Assembly: GCA_016931995.1 (NCBI GenBank)
Contig: JAFGDS010000017.1
Span: forward strand, 1-64,000
Reading direction: 5' to 3'
DNA: 64,000 nucleotides
Source: Pirellulales bacterium
Lineage (GTDB): Bacteria; Planctomycetota; Planctomycetia; Pirellulales; Thermoguttaceae
A program made the translations under genes and the position numbers. Under the pieces are notes generated by a model. The model saw only the letters and a program-made list of their open reading frames with translations, did no database searches and was not told the origin of the DNA. Shown piece after piece: positions 54,255-61,166 of this stretch (positions within the stretch are counted from its first letter, which is position 1; each line of letters starts with the position of its first letter).

Positions 54255-55253
54255 TCAAACGCCCTCGCGACGCACCACCGCGCCAACGTCCCACTGCTCC
54301 ACGTCCGGCGCCAGACGGCCCAAATACCACAACACCAAAAAGAACAACAACGCCGCGTACGGTATCATCAGGTATCCCGCCACGTCGTGCGTGAACTGGT
54401 GCGCGGCCTCGCCGGACACCCACTGGTTCAAAAGCGCCGTGACGACGATCCGCGTCATGTTGGCCACCAGCGCCACGGGAATCACGCTCAAAATCAAGAT
54501 CGCCCGCTCCCACCAGGCCTTGCGGATCACGATCACGTACGCGAACGCGATCGCGATAACGCCCATGAATATCCGCAAGCCCGAGCACGCGTCGCTTACG
54601 TCCAGCGTTTCCGACCCGATCAAAATCGTGTTTCCCTCCACCAACGCCGGCTGGCCAAACGACTGAAGGACCCAACCGCTCATCTGCGTGACCGTCCGTT
54701 GCAGCCGCCAACTGAGCATGTATTCCGCCGAGTACGGAAGCGGCACCATGAAGATAAGGAACGCAACCGCGGGCAAGGCCCAACGCATGACGCGCCACCC
54801 CCCCAACAGCCACAACACGCCGGCCAGCCACACGAGCATCGACCAACCGTCGACGGCGTCGACGTAGAACAACGCCCCGGCCGCCCGAAAAACAATGCTC
54901 AGAACCACCAGCACCAGCCCCCCCCAGGCGAATCCCTTCCCCCAGCCCGGAAACGTGGCGCGACGGACCCAAAGTAAAATCGCCGCGAACGGCGCGACGA
55001 GGAATCCGTGCGAATAGTCCGGCTGGTTCTCCCAGGCCTGCACCAAAATCACGAGCGTCGGCCAGTACGCCCAAGCGAATGCGACCGCCAATAGCGCGGC
55101 AATACCCGCCTTGACAAACCGGTTCGGCGCCGGGCCTGATGCCCCACCCCCTGACGATGCCGTCCCCGAACCCGTCGCGCCGCGGGCATCCTCTCGGTGG
55201 GGTTCGGCGCCACGGGGTGACGTTGCGGGCGTGTCCGGATGGTTCGCGCTCAT
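54255..55253 (-). CDS. Exosortase/archaeosortase family transpeptidase
   Basis: A 332-residue polytopic membrane protein with about eight segments and the exosortase catalytic set: Cys in DVSDACSGLRIF (about 223), Arg in VANMTRIVVT (about 268) and His in HQFTHDVAGYLMIP (about 289). The first 45 residues are an unusual low-complexity, Ala/Gly/Pro-rich cytoplasmic extension. Exosortases cleave C-terminal PEP-CTERM-like signals and couple the protein to an envelope acceptor. It is the first gene of the 33-kb minus-strand exopolysaccharide cluster. No fused EpsI domain; EpsI is encoded separately. Confidence 0.92.
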   Translation of the reverse strand: MSANHPDTPATSPRGAEPHREDARGATGSGTASSGGGASGPAPNRFVKAGIAALLAVAFAWAYWPTLVILVQAWENQPDYSHGFLVAPFAAILLWVRRATFPGWGKGFAWGGLVLVVLSIVFRAAGALFYVDAVDGWSMLVWLAGVLWLLGGWRVMRWALPAVAFLIFMVPLPYSAEYMLSWRLQRTVTQMSGWVLQSFGQPALVEGNTILIGSETLDVSDACSGLRIFMGVIAIAFAYVIVIRKAWWERAILILSVIPVALVANMTRIVVTALLNQWVSGEAAHQFTHDVAGYLMIPYAALLFFLVLWYLGRLAPDVEQWDVGAVVRREGV

Positions 55254-56499
55254 CTGCGTTCAAAAAAAAGAGTACGTGGCCGTGTGAAGGTGGGGACCGG
55301 CGGGGCGCGACTGCCTAATTATTCGCGGTTTGGGCTTCGCAACATTCCGGAAGCACAAAAGCGTTCGGCTTCCCGTCGCCCGCCGATACTGCCGACCACC
55401 CCTGGAAGGAACCTCGCGCGCCGGGCGAAACGCAGGAAGCCCCGCCCACGGCACTCGGGCAAAAGAAAATGCGACTTAACACCATTAAGGCTCAGGGGAC
55501 CCCGTTTGCCTTCCGGTCGGCACACCGCCGTCACGCGATCGTCCCAAAGGCTTGAACCGCGGAGCCCCCCATGCCGAACCACCTTCCTCGAGATAAGTGC
55601 CCTGGGAAAAGAAGGTGAAAGCAATTTTTCCACGTCAACAAAATAAGGCAACGCGGGTGGGCGCGCACTCCGTGCTCTTGGGTTGCATGCATTTCCCTTC
55701 GCACGGCCCCCTGCCGTTGCTCTTGGTCAGTCGCGTTGGACGCGTTGTTGGCATCCATGCACCTGGCTAGAACCTGATCTAGGTCACCAAGCCTTGCCAA
55801 TCGTTCGCCCGGTAGTCGCGTGGCTGGCGAGCTTCCGTTCCCTCGGAATGCTCGGCTTTGGGCCAATTATCATGGTTTTCGACTGGGGCGATATCGAGCT
55901 GCCGCGCGGACGACCAGGGTCGCCAACCGCGACATCCCACATAGCTTGCCATCATACTTGCGGCCATCGACGTGTCAACACCCCCCAAATGATTAGGGCG
56001 TTCGGCGACCGCGACCCCCCCTGCCAACCGTCGCCACCGGCGCAACGCAACGCCTCGCAACAAAATAGGATAGTGCCCGTCCTTCCATGCCACACTCAAC
56101 ATCCCCACACCCCACGTCGCAACCCGAACAATCCACAACCAACGCGAAACCTCCATTCGGGGGTATTGACACCTTGGTGTCGCGTGGCCACGCTAAAATA
56201 AAGGTCGCCCATCGTTCGCGAATCGTTTCGTTTCTCACAACTCGCCGAGCGGTGCGCTAATACTCCCATGGGCGTTCGCGCTGGCGGCTCGTTGTCCGAC
56301 CACCGCGACGCTTTGAGGTAATCGTAGACGGCAAGGCCAGCGGTGTCCAAGCGCGCCGGAACCGCGGGCCTTGTCCCGCCGCGTTCGCGGCGTACAATTT
56401 CCCGCAAACGAGTCACTCCGAAACCACGCGTTGATTTGCTCACCGGTGAAAGAGCCCCATCGTCAAGTTGAACGCTTCGCCGACGCCGACAGCCCCTCG
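55254..56499. other. 1.25-kb region without a supported gene, between divergent genes
   Basis: Lower GC than the neighbours. The frames present have no recognisable domain, no ribosome site and atypical composition. It must hold promoters for the exopolysaccharide operon (minus) and the sigma factor (plus), but I could not identify a convincing sigma-70 or sigma-54 site. Two adjacent palindromes at 56168-56193 are the clearest signals. Confidence 0.5.
56168..56193. promoter_or_regulatory. Two adjacent palindromes, possible operator
   Basis: GACACC-TT-GGTGTC (56168-56181) is directly followed by the perfect 12-base palindrome GCGTGGCCACGC (56182-56193) and an A/T-rich CTAAAATAAA. The arrangement resembles a double operator beside a -10-like element, but no regulator can be named. 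It lies 306 bases before the sigma-factor start. Confidence 0.4.
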
Positions 56500-57099
56500 A
56501 TGAACAAGGCGCGCGGCCAGCAGGATGTCACGGCGCCCTCGCGAGCTCAAGAGGACCGCCGCTTGATCGACCGCTGCCTGCGGGGCGAAGAGACGGCCTG
56601 GGAGAAGCTCTATTACCGATGCCATCCCGGACTGATCCGCGCGGTCCGATACCTGCTCGGCGTCACGGAGATTCGCGACCCTAACCTCGTCGAAGAGATC
56701 GCCGCCCGAGTCTGGTATCTGCTCCTGCGCGACGACGCCAGGCTCCTGTCCCGATTTGACCCCGAACGCGACTGCCGCCTGCAGGCGTTCCTCGTCGGGT
56801 TCGCGCGGAACGAAATCCTGCAATATCTCCGGGCGGAACGCCGGCGCCGGTCGCACGAAGCCACCGGCGGCCGCCTGCTCCTGGCCGGCCAGCGGTCTTC
56901 CCAAACGCCGGTCGATTCCCTTCTGGACGAGTTCGCCTCCACGCTCAGCCAGCGCGAGCAAGAATTCCTTGCGCAGTACCTGCTGTCGCCGCCGGAGGAA
57001 GAATCCGCGCCGCCCGACCAGGACCTCTCGCCCACCAACGTCTGGCAGCGCCGCCATCGCCTCCGCTTCAAGCTCAAAGCGTTCATGCGCGGCGGGTAA
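56500..57099 (+). CDS. ECF-type RNA polymerase sigma factor
   Basis: A 199-residue sigma-70 family protein. Region 2 is visible: LIDRCLRGEETAWEKLYYRC, then DPNLVEEIAARVWYLLLRD and the helix LQAFLVGFARNEILQYLRAE, typical of sigma-2 core binding and -10 recognition. Region 4 is divergent (LSQREQEFLAQYLLSPPEEE, then TNVWQRRHRLRFKLKAFM). The ATG at 56500 is chosen because residues before it are not conserved-looking. No anti-sigma factor is adjacent. Being divergent from the exosortase operon, it is a candidate regulator of it. Confidence 0.8.
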   Translation: MNKARGQQDVTAPSRAQEDRRLIDRCLRGEETAWEKLYYRCHPGLIRAVRYLLGVTEIRDPNLVEEIAARVWYLLLRDDARLLSRFDPERDCRLQAFLVGFARNEILQYLRAERRRRSHEATGGRLLLAGQRSSQTPVDSLLDEFASTLSQREQEFLAQYLLSPPEEESAPPDQDLSPTNVWQRRHRLRFKLKAFMRGG

Positions 57100-57130
57100 C
57101 GGGCGAAGACGTCGGTGTCCGGCCGTCCCC

Positions 57131-57202
57131 GTCATGCTGGGCGGAGCGAAGCATCGCAACGGGTTTGGCGTTTGCCAGATCCTTCGCTCCGCTCAGGATG
57201 AC
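57131..57202. repeat. Inverted repeat GTCATGCTGGGCGGAGCGAAGC / GTCATCCTGAGCGGAGCGAAGG
   Basis: A 25-base left arm and the reverse complement of the right arm (57178-57202) match at 22 positions, separated by about 22 bases. Repeats of the GTCATCCTGAGC-GGAGCGAAGGATC type are frequent between genes in many environmental bacteria. It separates the convergent sigma-factor and membrane-protein genes. Confidence 0.7.
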
Positions 57203-57220
57203 TTTCCCTAGCGCGCTGTC

Positions 57221-57871
57221 CTACCGCGTGAACATGTCCAACATGGACTGCGCGACCCGTTGCGGATCGCGCACAACCGCGGCGCCCAAAAGAACCAGCA
57301 GGACCACGCCCGCGCTCAACAGGCTCAGACAGGCCACGTTGCGCGCCGCGGTGAAACCGCCGAGGGCCTCCGCCAGAGCCAGCTCGAGCTTGCGCCAGCC
57401 GACGTAGTCCTGCCGCGGGCCGCTGGAGGCCAGCGTGACGTTGCGCAGCGAGGGCACGGCCTCGACGTGCAGATGGACGCCCAAGTTGGGCAACGACAGG
57501 CTGTCGCCGGCCCAACGGCCCTCCCCATCCAGCTTCTCGACGAGTTCGGCCAGGATGGGCCGCAGCTCGTCGACCGAGACGTTGTACACCACGAGCCGCG
57601 GCCGCAACGTCAGAAGCACAAACGTGACGCACAGCCCATAAAGCGCCACGAGAAATGCCCAAACCCCCACACCGAACCGGATGGCCGCCGTCTCGGGAAA
57701 GAACAGTTCGATCGGTCCGACGAACACCAACCCGGCCACCGCCAAGCTCAGCGCCGCCGCGTCGCGCGCGCCGGAAACCACCAGCGGCCGCCGCCCCAGG
57801 TTCACCAACCCCAGCAACACCAAATACACGGCCACCGGCCCGATCGCCAAACACAGCCGGAAAGGATCCAT
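57221..57871 (-). CDS. Hypothetical membrane protein
   Basis: A 216-residue protein not recognised as a known family. Four hydrophobic segments are visible: residues 5-24, about 42-60 and 68-88, and near the C-terminus ACLSLLSAGVVLLVLLGAAV. Between segments three and four lies a soluble domain (about 90-175; SVDELRPILAELVEKLDGEG, then LGVHLHVEAVPSLRNVTLAS). ATG at 57871. It may be in one operon with the small membrane protein 53 bases upstream. Confidence 0.65.
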   Translation of the reverse strand: MDPFRLCLAIGPVAVYLVLLGLVNLGRRPLVVSGARDAAALSLAVAGLVFVGPIELFFPETAAIRFGVGVWAFLVALYGLCVTFVLLTLRPRLVVYNVSVDELRPILAELVEKLDGEGRWAGDSLSLPNLGVHLHVEAVPSLRNVTLASSGPRQDYVGWRKLELALAEALGGFTAARNVACLSLLSAGVVLLVLLGAAVVRDPQRVAQSMLDMFTR

Positions 57872-57924
57872 CGGGGCCTCTCACAACAAGAGTCTTATCC
57901 AAAACGTCCGCCGGTCGCGCGGGG

Positions 57925-58374
57925 TCAATGGGGCGATTGATCCTTGTCGCCGGTCGGCTCGGCCCCGGCTTGCCCGTTGCCGCCCAGACCGCTCAGCCGC
58001 CGGACCTCGCGTTCCAGCTTCGCCTGCTCCACGGCGCACCGGCTGGCCAGCCGCTCGTAATGGTGCCGCGAAACCACAAGGTCGCCCAGGGCCAACAGCC
58101 CCAGCCAAACCACCAGAAGGAGCATGGCCAATCCCAGGACGAGCCGCATCCGCGGCACGGGAATATGCGGGCCGGCCAGCATGCCCACCGCCAACAGCGC
58201 CAGCATCGCGCTGCACTGCACGCGACGCCGGCATTGCCCCCAGTAAAACCGCGTCTCCTCCGGCGGAAGCTCCTGCCGCCGAACGCCCCGCCACACCCGA
58301 ACGTGCCAGACCGCCATGCCCGCCGCCGCGAACAGCACGAAGATCGGAAATACCCACTGCCCTGCGCCGCTCAC
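57925..58374 (-). CDS. Hypothetical small membrane protein
   Basis: A 149-residue protein of unknown function. Three membrane segments (about residues 7-25, 55-70 and 78-98) are followed by a charged cytoplasmic helix (HHYERLASRCAVEQAKLERE) and a Gly/Asp-rich tail. The start is GTG at 58374, with GGAAGGA 6-7 bases upstream. It precedes the 57221-57871 gene on the same strand; both may form an envelope unit. Confidence 0.6.
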   Translation of the reverse strand: MSGAGQWVFPIFVLFAAAGMAVWHVRVWRGVRRQELPPEETRFYWGQCRRRVQCSAMLALLAVGMLAGPHIPVPRMRLVLGLAMLLLVVWLGLLALGDLVVSRHHYERLASRCAVEQAKLEREVRRLSGLGGNGQAGAEPTGDKDQSPH

Positions 58375-58419
58375 AAGTCGTCCTTCCTGTATTCAATGGG
58401 CGTGCGCCACGCGGGGCGC

Positions 58420-58442
58420 CACTGCTGGCTTGTCCAGCAGTG
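58420..58442. repeat. Palindrome CACTGCTGG-CTTGT-CCAGCAGTG
   Basis: A 9-bp perfect stem with a 5-base loop, preceded by GCGC. It is related in its outer bases to family A (CACTGGC) but distinct. It lies between the small membrane-protein gene and the M28 peptidase stop. Confidence 0.65.
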
Positions 58443-58482
58443 CTGTCGCGGACCCGAATGACGCCGGCCCATGGACCAACCC

Positions 58483-59499
58483 TCACTGCGCGGTCCGCAG
58501 CCACTCGCGCACGACCCAGCCCACCTTGGCCAGACTCAGCGGCGAGCAACGCTCGGGCGTGTCGGCCTGGGTGTGCCACGCCGGGTAGTCAAAATCGATC
58601 ACGTCGCACGCCGGTATGCCCGCGATGTCGTGCAGCGCCAAATGGTCGTCGTTTACCTGGTGTTTGGGCCGCGGAATGAACTCGCGCACGCCCAGCCGCG
58701 CCGCCGTCGCCCAAATGCCCAAAACCAGTGGCCGCGAATCCCGCCACCACACGCTGTTGCGCTCCTGGAAGATCTGCAAATCCGCGTCGCCGATCATGTC
58801 CAACAACACCGCGCAGCGATACCGGTAGTCCGCCGGCGGATTGGCCCGATACGCCCGGGCGAAATACTCCGACCCAAGAAAAAACCGGTCCGTCTCGCGG
58901 AAGATGTACTCCTCGCCGTCGAAAAACACGAAGTCGATTCCGTATCGGCACTCCAGTTGGGCCATCTCGTTGCCCAACTCCATCAGCAAAGCCACGCCGC
59001 TGGCCCCGTCGTTCGCCCCCACGAACAAGCCCCGCGGGTTGTATCGGTCCAGCATCGGAAACGGCAGCGTGTCGTAATGCGCGCAAAGCAGAATCCGATC
59101 CGGTCGCTCGGGCTTCCAATGCACGATCAAATTGGCCATGGGCACCGGCCCGCCCGTGAGTGGATCGGGCGCGGTGAACGACTGCGGCTCGACCGTCGCG
59201 CCAAGCTTCTCGAAGTGCTCCTTAAGCAGCTTCCGCTGCGCGGCCATGCCTTCCGATCCGCTCGGACGCCGGCCCAGCGCGCAGATCTGCTTCAGATAGC
59301 CGTACGCCCGGGCGCCGTCAAACGGAATCTGATCCAGCCGCGGCCCCGGCGCGGCCGCCGCGGCGTTGCCGTTGTTGCCGCGATCGAGAAACAATAGAAG
59401 ATAGCCGATCGCGCACACCCCCACCACCAGCGTGGTTGCGAGAAACCACCGCTGCTGCCTGGCGGAAAGGGTTGGTTGCCTGTGATTGCGAACGGTCAT
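58483..59499 (-). CDS. M28 family zinc peptidase (glutaminyl-cyclase-like), membrane-anchored
   Basis: A 338-residue protein with one N-terminal signal anchor (WFLATTLVVGVCAIGYLLLF) and an extracytoplasmic M28 domain. Metal and catalytic motifs: ILLCAHYDTLPF, GANDGASGVALLMELG, FVFFDGEEYIF, and a C-terminal VNDDHLALHDIAGIPACDVI. The NDDHL-type region and the Trp-rich EFIPRP segment resemble the glutaminyl-peptide cyclotransferase branch, so it may be a cyclase or an aminopeptidase. ATG at 59499. Confidence 0.85.
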   Translation of the reverse strand: MTVRNHRQPTLSARQQRWFLATTLVVGVCAIGYLLLFLDRGNNGNAAAAAPGPRLDQIPFDGARAYGYLKQICALGRRPSGSEGMAAQRKLLKEHFEKLGATVEPQSFTAPDPLTGGPVPMANLIVHWKPERPDRILLCAHYDTLPFPMLDRYNPRGLFVGANDGASGVALLMELGNEMAQLECRYGIDFVFFDGEEYIFRETDRFFLGSEYFARAYRANPPADYRYRCAVLLDMIGDADLQIFQERNSVWWRDSRPLVLGIWATAARLGVREFIPRPKHQVNDDHLALHDIAGIPACDVIDFDYPAWHTQADTPERCSPLSLAKVGWVVREWLRTAQ

Positions 59500-59616
59500 A
59501 CCCCAATTGTAGCGGCGCCCCCGGCCCGGGGGCCATACCAGCCGCTCTTGACTCGCCCGATCCGAACGCCTAACGTCTGGCTGAACGCCTTATCCCGTCA
59601 ACCAGGATGACCAACC

Positions 59617-60855
59617 ATGACGACCGCGCCCGACCACCCGGAATCTGAAAAGCCCCCCATCACGGGGGTGCCCCTGCTCGACCTGGCCCGGCAGCACGGA
59701 CCGCTCTTGGACGAGATCACCGTGGCCCTGGCCCGGGTGTGCCGCTCGGGCCAGTTCATCCTCGGCCCAGACGTCGTCGAGTTGGAACAGCGCGTGGCGG
59801 CCTATTGCCAGGCCAAGCATGCCATCGCCTGCGCCTCGGGCAGCGACGCCCTGTTGTTGGCCATGATGGCCTGCGGCGTCGGCCCACGCGACGAGGTCAT
59901 CGTCCCCAGCTTCACGTTCTTCGCCACGGCCAGCGCGGTCACCCGCCTGGGCGCCACGCCCGTCTTCGCCGAAATCGACCCCGTCACCTTCAACCTCGAT
60001 CCCGCGTCCGTCCAGTCGCGCATCAGCCCCGACACCAAGGCGATCCTCCCAGTCCACCTCTTCGGCCAATGCGCTGACGTGGACGCCCTGGGCCGCATCG
60101 CCGCGTCGATCGACGTGCCCCTCGTCGAGGACGCCGCCCAAGCCATCGGCGCGGAATGGGCCAGTCGTCGGGCGGGCTCCCTCGGCGCGATCGGATGCCT
60201 GAGCTTCTACCCCACCAAAAACCTCGGCGGCGCCGGCGACGGCGGCATGATCACCACCAACAACGACGATCTGGCCGACCGCCTCCGCCTTCTACGCGGA
60301 CACGGAATGCGGCCCCGCTACTACCACGAGGTCGTCGGCATCAACAGCCGGCTCGATTCCTTCCAGGCCGCCGTGCTCAACGTCAAAATGCCCCACCTGG
60401 ACGCCTTCACCCAGATGCGCCAGACCAACGCCCAGCGCTACACCGACCTGTTCGCCGCGGCGGGACTCGCCGAGCGAATCGCCCTGCCCCGGGCGGTGCC
60501 CGACGGACGGCACGTCTGGAATCAATACGTCGTCCGCGTGCCCCACGGCCAGCGCGACGCCCTGCGGGCGTATCTCGCCGAGGCGAAGATCGGCACGGAG
60601 ATCTACTATCCGCTGGGCCTGCACGAGCAAAAGTGCTTCGCCTACCTGGGCTACCAGCCCGAGGACCTGCCCGAAACCTACCGCGCCAGTCGCGAGGTCC
60701 TCGCGCTTCCCATCTTTCCCGAGCTGACCGCCGCCGAGCAGGAGCAAGTCGTCGACCACGTCGCCCGTTTCTTCGCTCAGCTCGACAGTCGAGCCCCTCT
60801 CGCGCCCCCCCAATTTCTCAAGCACCACCCCGCTGGCACGCCCCGCGTGCCCTAA
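59617..60855 (+). CDS. DegT/DnrJ/EryC1/StrS family sugar aminotransferase
   Basis: A 412-residue PLP enzyme that aminates a keto NDP-sugar. Conserved features: GQFILGPDVVELEQRVAAY, ACASGSDALLLAMMACG, DEVIVPSFTFFATASAV, and the PLP-Lys motif SFYPTKNLGGAGDGG with its Lys near residue 200. The C-terminus has ALPIFPELTAAEQEQVVDHV. Family length and fold order are normal. The start is ATG at 59617. It is not in the exopolysaccharide operon but could supply an amino sugar for it. Confidence 0.92.
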   Translation: MTTAPDHPESEKPPITGVPLLDLARQHGPLLDEITVALARVCRSGQFILGPDVVELEQRVAAYCQAKHAIACASGSDALLLAMMACGVGPRDEVIVPSFTFFATASAVTRLGATPVFAEIDPVTFNLDPASVQSRISPDTKAILPVHLFGQCADVDALGRIAASIDVPLVEDAAQAIGAEWASRRAGSLGAIGCLSFYPTKNLGGAGDGGMITTNNDDLADRLRLLRGHGMRPRYYHEVVGINSRLDSFQAAVLNVKMPHLDAFTQMRQTNAQRYTDLFAAAGLAERIALPRAVPDGRHVWNQYVVRVPHGQRDALRAYLAEAKIGTEIYYPLGLHEQKCFAYLGYQPEDLPETYRASREVLALPIFPELTAAEQEQVVDHVARFFAQLDSRAPLAPPQFLKHHPAGTPRVP

Positions 60856-61166
60856 GGAGAATGCCCCCCTTGGCCCCCCACCACTTCGTCGGTCTTTTGA
60901 AGACCGACATCGCCGACTGACTGCTGGAGCACATCGAGGTCCGTGACCGAGAGGTTTTGCGCACTTCGACTCCCGCCAGCCCCAAACGCCGTGGCGAAAT
61001 GGTAAACGTGCGGGAAGCCCTGTTCGCCGCCGCCATGCTGATCACTGCCGCTGGAGCGTGGACAATGAGACCATGTTGTGCTGCCCGCATCGTTCGCGCG
61101 CTGGCCTGGCGCGACTCGCCGCCCGTCACACCGACGAACCAACAGAATCGATGGGGAGGGGGATCC
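60856..61166. other. Intergenic region with a short perfect hairpin
   Basis: No gene is supported. A 9-bp perfect stem GTCGGTCTT/AAGACCGAC with loop TTG lies at 60888-60908, 33 bases after the aminotransferase stop. It may help end transcription, but no T-run follows. The end of the region carries a strong ribosome site (GGGGAGGGGG) for the next gene. Confidence 0.5.

Noticed and set aside
55620-55700. Sigma-54 promoter for the exosortase operon
   Set aside because: GG and GC elements are present on the minus strand but spaced 7 instead of 10 bases apart.
55683-56201. Open frame of 172 codons in the 1.25-kb gap
   Set aside because: No ribosome site, many Cys/His/Pro, no domain or hydrophobic pattern; also overlapped by other equally weak frames.
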